Counted from the stretch's first letter, positions 32,342 to 43,640 are shown. The stretch: 64,000 nucleotides of DNA from Gambelia wislizenii (GCA_030847615.1 JAUMIR010000002.1:113220309-113284308), one strand, 5' to 3'. Notes: generated by a model from the sequence alone, not told the origin. A program made the numbers and translations.

Positions 32342-33309
32342 GATATTACTGAGGAAAATAGTTTTGTTCAGTCATATTGGAAACTGTCAGATGTTGGTTC
32401 ACCAAACAACACTCTCCAAGTCATCCTTTGTTGACCTTTTCTTAGCAAATGCTGTCATTTTCCTATTCAGTGTGATTTAAAAAGAAAAAGAACATCAGAT
32501 TAAATACATTGCAATCCTCCCCCCCACCTTAGCAATCCCTTTAATATGCTAAATATTGCATAGCAGTTAAATAAACGTGTTGCCACTACAGTAACAAGTA
32601 CAGTGCCTCCATGTCTCCGATGAAAAAGCACAGGTAAAAATCTTTGTAGACAGCATTTCTTTTTCCTCTTGCTCTCCTAGCTCTGCATTGAGGTGACATC
32701 TGCTGGGAGATATGGGTATGGGAGGTCATTGCTTGTTTTCACTAGGCACACCTGTTTGCCTGAAAGGGGCTTCTTCTGTTAAACCTGCATTTCTTCAAAA
32801 GCCTCAGACCTCATGGTGCTCCAACCTTAGCTTTGACTTAGATGGGTAATAGTGAGTTGGTAGCTGCTTGTAGAGAGGCCACCAAAACTCAGAGTTTAGT
32901 CCATTTGTAAACTGAAGTCTTGAATGTATAATGAACTATACCTTAGATCCAAAGAACTTTGGTGGAGTTTTGGGTTTGTTTGTTTTTTTCATATTTCAAA
33001 CCAAGTCAGTGTGTGTGTGTGTGTGTGTATTAGTTTTAAGCACACTCATGTCTTCTTGCAATATCTGCCGAAATCTCGCCCATGCCAAATCACGGAAGTA
33101 AATTCCCATTCTTAAAGTGCTAGTGGGTGTCATGCAATAATTCTGTGGCATTTCTTTCGCGTGTTTACAGCTACATGCAATAATAAATGTTATAATGCTG
33201 CGATTTTCCTGCTATCTTCATTTGCGGAATTACAGTGTTTTTAGACAGTAGTCTGATAATGTCTTTAGTCTCAAAGGTGCAACAAGATCCCCTTGCCTAC
33301 TGATTTACC
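32342..33309. other. No gene; (TG)n run
   Basis: A short (TG)n at 33009-33028. Near 33252 GTCTGATAATGTCTTTAGTC resembles a MITE end without a partner. Otherwise unassigned. Confidence 0.35.
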
Positions 33310-33555
33310 GAGTATTATCTTATCTTTTCCAGTGAGTCACATAATCTCTTGATATGTCCAAAATATGACATCCTCAGTTTAATCATCTTCACTTTTAGTG
33401 AGAGTTCAACCTTGATTTGCTCTAAGACCCATTCATTTCTCTTTTTAGCAGTCCATAAAATCCACAGAACTTTCTGCCAGCATGACATTTCAAATGGGTT
33501 ATTTTTAATTCCTGTCATCTTTCTTCACCATTCAGCTTTTACAAATATAGACAGA
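33310..33555 (-). pseudogene. Bov-B/RTE LINE fragment (C-terminal region)
   Basis: The minus-strand frame contains FEMSCWQKVLWILWTAK, then ELSLKVKMIKLRMSYFGH and SLEK. This corresponds to the region after the RT in Bov-B-type RTE elements (FELWCWRRLLRIPWTA... SL... KLKLQYFGH ... DSLEK). It is a truncated relic. This family is the expected mobiliser of the SINE tails seen elsewhere in the window. Confidence 0.72.
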
Positions 33556-34105
33556 AGTCAGAAATACAGTGGCCTGGATGATTCTGATTTTGACATTTAA
33601 TTATAATGATTTAATGATTTCTTTGCCTCTGGAAATCAGGATGTGAGATTACACATGGGATTACATAGCACCATTTCCAAGGACAATTTTCACCTTCCTT
33701 TAAAGGTACACAATTCTATGTACACTCCTTCCTGGATGTTTGGAAAGACTGTTACTTTTAAAGAAGTTAAAGGGAATGAAGATGATTTAAAAGCCTTCAT
33801 GCTGCCTCATGATATTTTAAGTTTAAATTCAAACATTCGTTTGGAAACACAAGAAAACTTACATCCAAACTTGAATCAGAGTAGACATTGTAAATTATGA
33901 CATGGTCAATTTTCTCATTCTTTTTCTTCTTCATTTTTATTTTCATGGCTGTAGATTATACATCTTTGGTTATTTTATTCTCACATGCAAGAAATGAATG
34001 ATTTCAAACATTTTCTCCAAAAGTTTTTGTACATTTTTGGTGATACTTGGATTTACAATGGGTATTTGCTCCCACCCCATGATCATGTTAATAGTTACAG
34101 CCAGA
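33556..34105. other. No recognised feature
   Basis: A/T-rich unassigned sequence; an 85-residue frame at 33643-33900 has no recognisable domain. Confidence 0.35.
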
Positions 34106-34209
34106 GGTGAATCCACTCTGGGTTTTAGTCTGAACTTTATTATGGGGATGAGGTTCGGCACCTTGGATAGCTCCTTTCAAGTTCAGATTAAAACTCAGAG
34201 TGGTTCACC
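34106..34209. repeat. Inverted repeat, about 31-bp arms
   Basis: GGTGAATCCACTCTGGGTTT... pairs with ...AAACTCAGAGTGGTTCACC across a spacer of about 42 bp. Probably a small MITE; the flanks give no clear duplication. Confidence 0.7.
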
Positions 34210-35012
34210 ACCACATGATAGCCACCAGCTGCCACTGGAACTGCAACTAAGTTAAAAAGAGACAAGACTCTTGACGGGGTGGGTGGCAGATGAAGTTGCT
34301 GCTAGTTAGAAGTTCCTGGCACTTTGACCTCTATAGCCCTGGCTCCATTACACCACTGCCCAGAACACATGCCCCTACTGGCTGCAAAATAATTTGCACC
34401 CATGGTCACTGAGAGGGTGTGAGTCAGACTGATCCATTCCCCTCCCTGTCCCACTGAGAGGAGCTGCCTTAAAACAGAAATTGGAGGTCTTTAGGGGATC
34501 AACATCTCTCAGAATTCCCTCACCTGGCTAGGGGAATTCTGGGAGAAGGAACTACCCTGACCACCACATTAAACCATTACATCTGGAAGCCTGAAGGAAA
34601 CTGTGTTGTGTGATGCAGTGACTCAGTGTGCTTTCTCTCAACATGATTCCCAAGGCTACACTTTGGGTGGGATTTTGATGCCCAGCCCTTACTCAGCGCT
34701 CTACCCAACAACAGGATGTACCTTTGTGGGTTTTCATTAAATAAAAACAAGGATGTTGGCAGGCCACAGCCACTAACCACTGACTCCTTCTTAAGAGCGT
34801 TCATTCTTCCCAAAGGCTTTATAATTATTTTCACATTGGCACTGGTAACACTCTCCTACTGTCATGCAGCTATAAGCACAATTCCTCAGCCTGACTGTGC
34901 CTTTAACACATCCAAGAGGGACCAATCTATTCCTTGTGGTTGATTCCAAATTTCTTGGAATGCAAGCCAATGTTCAGCATCTTGCAGGCTGGACCTAGCT
35001 GTGTGGGCAAAG
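34210..35012. other. No gene; small foldback
   Basis: 34499-34548 (TCAGAATTCCCTCACC / GGGGAATTCTGGGAG) is a short foldback of the common AGAATTCCC type. Otherwise unassigned. Confidence 0.35.
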
Positions 35013-35020
35013 GGGACACA

Positions 35021-35352
35021 CAGGGCCGGTTTAACCTGTCTGCCAAATCAGCATTGGCAGGGGGCCCCGAGGTCAAGAGAGGGCCCCGTGTTGGCCTCCT
35101 TAATCTGACGAAGGAACAGCCAGGAGACAGCCGGGAGGAGCCCCCTCTTACCCTCCTCCTTCAAAAACCTCCTGCTGGCTTTTTTAAAAAAACAAAGGAA
35201 ACAGCCTCTCCAAAACTAAAGAGAAAGAGAAAGAGAAAGAAACAGCAGCCCTCCATGGCAGAAGCTGGAGGGAGAGGCACATCAGAGAGGGTGAGTGTGT
35301 GTGTGAGAGAGAGAGACAGGGAATTTGAGGGTTGTCTCCCTCAGAAAGGGCT

Positions 35353-35392
<40 letters not shown>

Positions 35393-35471
35393 GCCCATGT
35401 GCCTTCAAGTCATATGGGGGCCCCAAAGTAAAGCATTGCAGGGGGGCCCAAAATTCCTTAAACCGGCCCTG
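35021..35471. mobile_element. hAT-type non-autonomous element with perfect 8-bp target duplication
   Basis: Ends CAGGGCCGGTTTAA and TTAAACCGGCCCTG are inverted. GGGACACA lies on both sides (35013-35020 and 35472-35479), the 8-bp duplication of hAT elements. The interior differs from the other two copies: it holds G/A-rich sequence, a (GT)/(GA) run and a (TTTC)n array at 35349-35391. No transposase; the 165-residue frame crossing it is low-complexity. Confidence 0.85.
35349..35391. repeat. (TTTC)n microsatellite inside the hAT element
   Basis: About ten TTTC units; frames through it encode only FFLS repeats. Confidence 0.95.
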
Positions 35472-35479
35472 GGGACACA

Positions 35480-36926
35480 CAATTTACATGTACTCCTGTG
35501 TTTGTCACCAAATTTGGGGGCATCTGGGGAATATTTAACCTCCTCCCATCTCCTGTTTTTGCTGCATCTTTTCCCCACTCTGGGACTCACCCTGCGCACA
35601 ACTGAAAATGCATTTCTGGCCCATTTCTAGCCTTGTGACTTTTTCCTGCCCTCAGAGATTAAACTCAGTATAGGAAGGATTGCCTTTTACTCCAAGTTTT
35701 TTCTCTGTGACCTGCCTTTTTGTCATTTCTACATGTGACTGATGCCCCAGTTTGATCCTGCACCAGAGGAGGACAGGGGATGTGTTGGCGTTTTTGTTAT
35801 ATTTTCATGGCAACTACTACTTTTCTCTTTTGCTTTCCAGCATGGGAGCATGTGTACATCATTACATAGTCTTTGCCCACAACCCTGCACATAACACAGA
35901 ATCACATAGATAGAATCACTATCTGGTATGGGGCACATTGTCCTCAGCAAAGATAAACAGGTGAGGGCCTGGCAGGTACAAATGGGACCAAATTAGGGAT
36001 ACCTTTGACATAGAAGAGAAAGTAGCTTCCCCACCTCCTCAGCCCCAATCCTTCCAAGATGAAATTGCAATCCTATGAACTAGGAGTAAACTCTCACTGA
36101 AGTCAATGGGGCTTACATCTGAGTAGAAATGTCTAGGCTTGTACTGTATACATCAGAGAAAACACAGAGGGCGACATGCAAGGTAGTGATTTAGAAATTA
36201 TTTTTGTTTAAAATAAAAATAAACACATTATTATAAATGAAGAATTTGATAAGGGAATCAAATCTGGGCATCTGCACATAGATAAATATAACTATCAATT
36301 AAAAATATTTCCTGGAAAAGTGCACATGCATGGGAGATTTTGTATTTTTAAAAAAATGACTACAGCTTGCCCCCTTCTGTGTAACCAAGACAACACTGAT
36401 TTCATGCAAATGGCACGCCCATGTGCACACTGCTAGCCCACCTTCTTACTCCCGTTTTACCCATGAAAGCCAACCTAAGGCACTTGTAAGAGCACTACAG
36501 AGTCAGACTAAAAACACCCATGTGTCATTCCAGGGGCTGACCCAGATCCAAAACAAGCTGAAGCAGATTCAGCAGAGGCTCAGAACATGCTGCGGAGTAG
36601 ACTCTACCCGAGGCACTTCCCTACCCCTTTGCCCAGGGATGCTTCTTGGGAAAATCCAGCTAGAGAGAAAGTATTGTAGGGAAGGCCAACATAGGAAAGC
36701 TAGAGTGCAGATCCCAGGCAACTGTCCTTCAGGAGAAACTCAACGCCAGCACAGAGTGCTGCTTGTAGCATCCCCTCCACAGGCTGGCTACCCACACTAT
36801 CCTATACAGTCTCCCAGTCCTGCATGTAAATGACAAGAGTAGTTACATACACATCCCTGAAAAAGAGAACAAAGAGGATGCAGATCTGCATAAGATGTGG
36901 ATATAGAATTGCAGAATCTTAGAGCA
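35480..36926. other. No recognised feature
   Basis: The longest frame (36423-36833, 136 residues) has no domain I recognise and no supporting context. Confidence 0.35.
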
Positions 36927-37180
36927 GGAGAGCCAGCGTGGTGTAGTGGTTTGAACATTGGACTATGACTGGAGACCAGAGTTCAAATCCCCACTCAGCC
37001 ATGGAAACCCACTGGATGACCTTGGGCAAGTCACACCCTCTCAGCCTCAGAGGAAGGCAAAGGCAACCCTCCTTGGAACAAATCTTGCCAAAAAAAAAAA
37101 AAACACCATGGTAGGGTTACCTTAGGGTTGCCATAAGTCAGAAATGACTTGAAAACACACAATAACAAACAACAAAGGAC
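36927..37180 (+). mobile_element. tRNA-derived SINE with Bov-B-like tail (Sauria-SINE-like)
   Basis: The most complete copy. AGCCAGCGTGGTGTAGTGG (A-box region) and AGAGTTCAAATCC (B-box region) form the head. The body has CAGCCATGGAAACCCACTGG and CTCAGAGGAAGGCAAAGGCA. The tail GGGTTGCCATAAGTCAGAAA then AACACACAATAACAAACAAC is the Bov-B-like end. Confidence 0.82.
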
Positions 37181-37248
37181 ACAAAGGATCATCTACTCCA
37201 GCCCCCTACCGATACTGGAAATCAACACCTAAAGTATTCCTGACCTTT

Positions 37249-38497
37249 CAACCTACTACTCTCCAACTGTCTGGATTTGGCAGGGACAGTCCTGATTAAT
37301 CTTCCGTCTCTTCACTGTTTCAGTTGCTTTTAAAATGTCCCAGATTCTCTTTCCTCCTCCTTATTTCCCCTCTTTGTCCTCAGCTTCCTCCAGTTGCTGC
37401 AAGTAGAGTTCAAAGTACAAAAGTAGTTTGCACTCAATTAACTCAGCAGGGGGTGGAATCTTGCTCTTCCCAGTGAGCTCAAACCAAAGCAAACTGCTGC
37501 AGCCTCCCCTTGCTTGTCTGTTCTTCCTCATTAATAACATTTGCCATCTTGACCACACTCTGATCTGGCTTGGTGTTACCTACCCTGATAGCCTCCATCT
37601 TGGAATATTAAATAATTGGCAATATTTAATAATTTGGCTTAATGTGGCCTTTCACGTGGTTAGCAAGTAAACCAGGGACTTCCAGACACCAAGCTTGGAG
37701 TTATGCATGACCAAAGGAGGGACCTTTGGAAATTCCCCAGACAAATTCTCAGGTCAGAGATTAACACCTGGAGGTGAGTCATTCATTAATCCACTCGATA
37801 GCAGAGTCCTTGAGGCTTGTAAAATGGGTCCTTCCTCTCCTCTTCCTCACCAACAATAAACCTTGCCTTCTCCCATTCAATTCTAGACACATCAGCCATT
37901 AATGATTGTTACCTCTTCTGGAACACCCTTTGTTTAGTCCTGGAAACCTCTGAGAAACAATGTATTCCACTCAAAATCACATCCCTTCAGGGGAATTATC
38001 ACATATAAATATTGCCCTAAAACACCACCCAAGTGCACACAGTTCCACTTCCTCTTGACTTCACATCAGACTGTGTAGCCATTCTGTCTTCCGGACATCC
38101 TCGCTGTAAGTTTACTTTGTGAACTCAGCTCTCCAGGATCGGTACAGTATAACCCGCAATCCTCTTACTCTATTCCTCTATCCAAATTCTTCCTACTATA
38201 TTCGATAGCCTTGTATGAGTGCCTGAAGCCCGAGTGTTTGTGTGAACGCTGTTACTGTTAAGTTCCAAAAAAGATCATGTAATTGTACATTTTGGCTTAG
38301 AATCTCCTCTGTTACTACCAGAATACATAGGTTAAAACATCCTGCCATTACCCAGCCTCTCGCTGCCATATTTGAGCTAATTAAATATTCCCCATATTAA
38401 TTTCAGACACTAGTGGGATCCTCACAAACCCCAAGCAGTTCAGGTAACATTGGCCACACGTGTCCCAATTTTCATCTGTGAAATGTTGGAGGGTATG
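37249..38497 (+). mobile_element. Family B repeat split by a solo LTR
   Basis: 37249-37573 and 38450-38497 are the two parts of one family B copy (compare 24250-24615, minus). The right part ends CATCTGTGAAATGTTGGAGG. The 876-bp insertion between them is a solo LTR. Confidence 0.6.
37574..38449 (+). mobile_element. Solo LTR with TTGG target duplication
   Basis: Begins TGTTACC and ends GGTAACA, a perfect TG...CA inverted terminus. It is flanked by TTGG on both sides (37570-37573, 38450-38453). There is no internal region, so it is probably the product of LTR-LTR recombination. A CATATAAATA box near 38001 suggests plus orientation. No coding capacity; the retrotransposon superfamily is undetermined. 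Confidence 0.75.
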
Positions 38498-39445
38498 CAA
38501 CTTCTGTTTACTAATGTATATGCACTGTGCTAACAAATACATAGAGATGAAAATTTAGAAATAATTGCCATCATCAAAAGTTTAGATGATTAGATTATAA
38601 ATGGAAAGAGAATGGCCAGAATTCTGTATCAGCTAACATTTAACTAAATACCTTCTCCAGGCCTGACTCCTCCAAACCTGATGCAAACATCATTCATCCA
38701 TGCTCTGATCACTGGCAGAATGGACCTCCTTCTCCCCATGCAGCTGATGCTTGGTAAAGTAGGTTGGGGAGCAACTTACAATTGGAGCAATAGCATCAAA
38801 ATCAAGACTAAGTAGTGACTGTGAATCCAAACAGTTAACTATCTTACTACAGTGGGCAAGACTATGAACAGATCCCTGTGTGCCAGCTTGGCAAGTTCAA
38901 GGCCCCTGCTTACTCTCCCTTTTTTGGCTTTTTAAAAAATATTTTTAAACTTGGTCTTGTACAGCATCAACCTTCCAACAGAGGGTGGCTTTAAACAAAG
39001 GACTGTCCTCCATAAAGAAGAACTCATGGCTGAACTAGTAACAGGACATTGTGTACTTGGCTAATCTACCAAGGGGTGACTCAAAATCACTGGTCTTAAT
39101 ATCAGCAGTAACGCTGATGGAGGCCATGAATGTAGTGCTGTATCGAACTTACAAATTTGTGGTAGGTACACAATAGCTCTGTCTCCTAGGTGTGCACTCC
39201 TGCTGCAAGGGTCCAGACCAGAGGCAATGATCAAAGGGAAGCTTATATTCTCAATGTCAAAAGTAGAGGAGCAATCCCCATGGAGGACTGGGAAGGAGAG
39301 GCCCAGGTAAGAAGAAATGAGTGTGTTGAAATGGAGTTGCACATATTTAGTTTTCATGTGCACTGAGGCTGAGGATTAGAAAGTAAAACCAAAGTATACC
39401 ATCAGCTGTCCCCTAAAGAAAGCAGAACATGTGTCTTTGCTTAGT

Positions 39446-39486
<41 letters not shown>

Positions 39487-40113
39487 TTGCATCTGTTCTT
39501 GCTGAATGTACCAGGGTTATATAATGGTTAGGGGGTTGAACTAAACATGACATATTACTCCACTAGAATTGTGATGCAAGTTATCAAAGGTGGATCTAAT
39601 GACACCTTAGTACCCAGAACTCCCCAAAGCTGAAAGGAGACAAGCTTCTTGCAGGCAACAGACTAAATTAGCCCACTCTGCTGATGCTAAGCAAAAGGAA
39701 ATACATTTTTTTTTTGCAAGCTCTCATTTAACTGTCAGGTACTTTCCGTGGTTCCTTTCTCATCCGTGTTAATTACCAAGGTATTTGCATTTTAAAAGAA
39801 AGTTGCTGTCCTTTGCAAAAACTCTGCCCTTCCCACTTCATTCACATAGCAGTGCCAGAAGCCAGACTGTACACATCTTGCATTTATTTCCATTTGGTGT
39901 GTGTGCATTTTATGTATGGAGGTGTGCTCCATACATACAGTATAAAGCTCATGACTGAGTGCAATGTGAGATGCTGGCTTCCAAAAAGTTCCAAAGCATA
40001 TTCTGGTATGTAACCTTTCTTTGGGTTTGATGGGGATGGAATATAAAGCCAATTTTTTAAAAAAATAGTTCAGTGCTGAGTAACTCAGAGCTTGGGAAAG
40101 TTACCTTTTGCTA
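38498..40113. other. No gene; (CA)n run
   Basis: (CA)n at 39449-39481. No named repeat or gene recognised otherwise. Confidence 0.35.
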
Positions 40114-40115
40114 TA

Positions 40116-40344
40116 CAGTTGTCCCTGCATATCCATGGATTTGGTATCCATGGATTTAAGTGTTCATGGCTTGAAATTATTCTTTAAAAAATAATAATCC
40201 AAAAAGCAAACCTTGACTTTGCCATCTTATATAAGGGACGCCGTTTTGCTATGCCATTGCATATAATGGGACTTGAGTATTCACAATTTTGGTATCCACA
40301 GGAGGTCCTGGAACCAAACCTCAGCAAATATGAAGGGACAACTG
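40116..40344. mobile_element. Tigger-like MITE
   Basis: Ends CAGTTGTCCCTGCATATCC and ATGAAGGGACAACTG are inverted, with TA at 40114-40115 and 40345-40346. Highly similar to 8253-8478. Confidence 0.75.
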
Positions 40345-40712
40345 TATAGTTTCCAGAGTTCCTCAGCCAGCATGGCTACTGACCATGAGAGTCAAGGGAT
40401 TCTAGAGTTAAGAGGCAAAACAACACAATTATTTCAATGGAAGATGTGAGTGAGAGACAGCTGAAGTGGAACACATTCATAAATTCCAGTTAAAGGCTGA
40501 AACTGAGATGATTTCTTAGTCTGTTAAAAGGCTAGTTTTTACAACAGTTTTGTGTACAACCAATTTTTTAGAAAAGAAAACAACAAAACATTTCATTTTT
40601 TAATTTTATTTATATCCTACCTTTCTCCCAGTGCGGGATTCAAGACCCTGGCTTCACCACATTGATACGATCGTCATTTGCCAAGCTATGATGTAATTTT
40701 AAGCAACTGTAA

Positions 40713-41278
40713 GGACTTTATCAGATGCAGGAACTATGGTGTCATAACAACGCCTAATGAATGCGAAAGGGCATCCATTTCACACAACATTGTGCTTTCA
40801 CAATTTTCTGTTGTAAACAAGGTGTTCTTTTTTTATTGATGGGCCAAGCCATCAATTGATCAATTGTGAGGGTTTTTTTTAGCATGATGATGAGTGTCTA
40901 AAACCACGCCCCATTCTGCTGGGACGATTCCAGCATCAATGGGTGGTCCCTGCCAGAACACTTCCAGGAAAAAAATGCAAAAACTAGGTACGGAACTCTC
41001 TTTTTATGAACCTCTTCATTTTGTAGGCAAGTTTTTTAAGTGTGTTTCAATGCTTGTGTGTTCATTTTGTTTTTTAATTTAGCTGTTTTTCGACTTTTAA
41101 GCGCGCGCACATCTTGTGAGAACTGCCGAGATCATACACACTTGCCCACGTGGAAGTACAAGGCTGCTTTTTCATACTGTTATGGCAGCATTTGATATAA
41201 AGGGTTCTTTTGCCAGCACACTAACAGTTTAAAATATGGTGGGAAAGGAACATTTTAGAGGCTTGTCTGATAAAGTCC
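40713..41278. mobile_element. MITE, GGACTTTATCAGATG ends, TAA target duplication
   Basis: Inverted ends GGACTTTATCAGA and TCTGATAAAGTCC are flanked by TAA (40710-40712, 41279-41281). The interior (GAATGCGAAAGGGCATC, ATTGATGGGCCAAGCC, CCTGCCAGAACACTTCC) is shared with 45328-45673, and partly with 22693-23304, which has different termini. Confidence 0.75.
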
Positions 41279-41281
41279 TAA

Positions 41282-42028
41282 GAAAGGACATTGCCAAGCA
41301 ATCCCCCTCCTTCTGCAAAGTCCTGTGCTCTTTGGTGTGATCATCTCTGTTCCCTTTCATCTTTGCTTCTGGTCTGGAAATTTGCAGCAGGAGTGCAGAT
41401 CTAGGAGATAGAGGTACTGTGTAATTGCCACAAAAAAAATGTAACCATCCAGCCATCTGGTCAGACTTGTGAACAGAGGGAGCTTCTCCATGGGTCATTG
41501 GAAGGACAAGGAGGAGACCCCAGGCCATCAGAAGGAGATGAAGAACCTTTTTCTCCCAAAGCTGCTCACTCAGCAACAACAGTGCTACGTATAGCTTTTT
41601 CTTGTGTGTGTGTGGGGGGGAGCGGATATGGCAGTGAGAGGAATACTGTAGTTTATGCTGAGTTTATACCAAAAGGTGTATCACACTTCCTGCCCTGATG
41701 GAGACAGACACAGATTTGATGTGATGTAAAGTCAGGCCTGATTCAAACATTCAGGGGCATCACGTGATGTCTCATCTCTTGATGACTCACAGCTGACTAT
41801 GCAAATACCTGTTGAAAAATATTGTTGCTTGGGCAATAGCAGAGATGCTTAATCTGTAATGGTTCTTTCACACACTCAGTTGGGCAGTCATGGAGTTACA
41901 ATAAACATTCGCCTGAACCCAATGGCTCTTGTTAATAGTCATCCTTTGTATTTTGTAGTGTTCAGATTGGTTTTATCCCAATTGTCTCTGAAACATAGCT
42001 CCTTACAAGGACTTACATAGTTCCTTAC
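41282..42028. other. No recognised feature
   Basis: 41700-41990 contains ACAATAAACATTCGCCTGA-type sequence that could be an LTR remnant, but no TG...CA edges or duplication could be found. Confidence 0.3.
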
Positions 42029-42896
42029 AAGGTTGTTGTTGTGTGCCTACAAATCATTTTGGACTTATGGTGACCCCAAGGTGAACATTATGTCTGGGAA
42101 ACCAGTCAAGGCAAAGTGCAGCCCACAGATAGCTAAGTGGCAGTTTACCAAGAACTCACAGCTACACAGAAACAACCAGGGCAGGGTAGTCTATCTAGGC
42201 AGCAAAACCAGTCCACAAAGGCAAAAGAGTAGTCTAATTTACCAGTCCAAAAGTCCAGTACATTCTAGAGTTCAAGGTCCAAGCAAGGCAACAAGAGCCT
42301 TCAGGAGCAGAGGTTTCCTACTGAAGTAGCCAGATAATCTCCAACAAGTTGGCAGAGTAGCTTCCCTGATTTATACCTCCTCCTGTTTACACAGCTGTTC
42401 CTTGATAGCTTGGCGTTTCTCATAAATACACTGCGACCTTCACCCCTCCTCCTTTTGATGTTTGCATCCAGGTTATCTAGTATTTCTCTGTCTGAGGGGC
42501 CAGGCCTCTGCTGGGTCTAGGTTATCTGCTCTGTCCCCCTCTGCTATCTCTGAAGGGCCAGGAAGCTCTGCTGGGGCAGGTGCTGATAACTCTGCTCCAG
42601 AGGGGTCAGGAATCTCTGGTGCTAAACCTACTCCCTGCTGTAAATCCAGCTCCAAAGCTCTATCCTCCTCTGGTTCATCTTCAGAGTCAGAGTAGCAGGG
42701 CATGACAACATATCGCAGGGTTTTCCTGGCAATGTTTGTTTAAAGTGGGTTTGTTATTGTCTTTCTTGGAAGCTGGGAGAATGTAACTTGCCCAAGGTCA
42801 CCCAGTGGTTTTCCATGGATAAGCAGAGATTCCAACCCTGGTTTCCCAGAGTCCCAGTTCAACACTCAAACCACTACACCATGCTGGTTCTCATAT
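42029..42896 (-). mobile_element. tRNA-derived SINE, antisense, split by a solo LTR
   Basis: 42029-42090 is the Bov-B-like tail read backwards (TTGTTGTTGTGTGCCTACAA then GGACTTATGGTGACC). 42714-42896 is the rest, with TTCCAACCCTGG (B-box side) and ACCACTACACCATGCTGG (A-box side). The LTR at 42091-42707 sits within the ATAGGGTTCACC-type segment. Confidence 0.75.
42091..42707 (-). mobile_element. Solo LTR with approximate ACATWW target duplication
   Basis: On the plus strand it begins TGTCTGGG and ends CATGACA (TG...CA, inverted TGTC/GACA). ACATTA (42085-42090) and ACATAT (42708-42713) flank it. Read on the minus strand it has a GGTATAAATC box near 42374, suggesting minus orientation. It also carries a 76-residue acidic minus-strand frame (MPCYSDSEDEPEEDRALELD...) within the LTR. 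No internal retrotransposon genes. Confidence 0.7.
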
Positions 42897-42909
42897 AAGA
42901 GAGGTACAT

Positions 42910-43142
42910 GTGCATGCATGTGTGCCTTCAAGTCACGTGTCAACTTGTAGCAACCCCATGAATGACATAATTGTCTTAGGCAACCAATACTCAGAAGTGG
43001 TTTTGCCAGTTCTCTCCTCTGAAATATAGCCTACAGTACCCAGTATTTGTTGGCAGTCTCCCATCCAAGTACTAACCAGAGATGACCCTGCTTAGCTTCT
43101 AAGATCAGATAGGATCTGGTGCCTTTAGGGTATTTGGTACTG
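42910..43142 (-). mobile_element. 5S-rRNA-derived SINE with Bov-B-like tail
   Basis: The minus strand from 43142 carries a 5S rRNA-like segment: GATCTTAGAAGCTAAGCAGG then GGTTAGTACTTGGATGGGAG and ACTGCC, which includes the 5S internal promoter region. It is followed by TGGCAAAACCACTTCTGAG and ends GGGTTGCTACAAGTTGACA, then GACTTGAAGGCACACA, the Bov-B-like tail shared with the tRNA SINEs. It is a SINE, not a 5S gene: the 5S part is diverged and lacks a proper end. It adjoins the split SINE at 42029-42896. Confidence 0.8.
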
Positions 43143-43194
43143 GACTTTTTTTTTCTTGCCTACCTTCTTGCTTCCTCAATTATACATTTACCAT

Positions 43195-43640
43195 TTGGAA
43201 TCATAATCATAATCATTTCTTACCTGCCTCTTCCCAAGGCTCGAGGCAGGGTACAACATAAATTATAATTCCATATATGACATACAATAATTTACAAACA
43301 CAGATAAAAACACATAGGATTAAAACAAGCATTAAAATCATTCATAGACTTAAAATGCCAGTGTAAAGTTCATAGATTAAAATCAACTGGGTAGGCCTGC
43401 CAGAAGACATAGGTCTTTGGTGCTGTTTTAAATTCTGAAAGCATGTTTAGCTATTGAATCTCTTCCAACAGGTCATTCCACGTTGTGGGGGTGGTTGACG
43501 AAAAGGTCCTCTGGGTGACAGTTACCAGTCTAGTCATGGCTGGTAGAAATAAATGTCCCCCAGAGGATCTGAGTGTATGGGATGGATTGTATGGGAGGAG
43601 GCAACCTACAGAGATAGTAGAGGCAGACTGGAGAGAGCCA
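43195..43640 (-). pseudogene. L2-like LINE 3' end, antisense
   Basis: The plus strand starts with an (AATCAT)n tail and CTCTTCCCAAGGCTCGAGGC, the antisense of an L2-type 3' terminus. Farther in, the minus strand encodes an FKTAPKTYVFWQAYPVD-like C-terminus resembling the L2 C-terminal LKTYLFR-A segment. Frames are broken. Confidence 0.5.

Noticed and set aside
33643..33900. 85-residue frame as a possible exon
   Set aside because: A/T-rich, no recognisable motif, no splice signals that decide it.
35184..35480. Frames through the TTTC and GAGAAA runs
   Set aside because: Low-complexity translation inside a hAT element.
36423..36833. 136-residue plus-strand frame as a possible host exon
   Set aside because: No domain, no splice context and no neighbouring exon; the length is within chance for this composition.
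36927..37010. A functional tRNA gene
   Set aside because: Only A- and B-box-like segments remain, followed directly by SINE body and tail; no cloverleaf acceptor pairing was seen.
41700..41995. Possible solo LTR with an AATAAA-like signal
   Set aside because: No TG...CA termini or target duplication could be located, so it is left unassigned.
42910..43142. A genuine 5S rRNA gene
   Set aside because: The 5S-like part is diverged, has a Bov-B-like tail and no 5S-type terminator at the expected place; it is a SINE.
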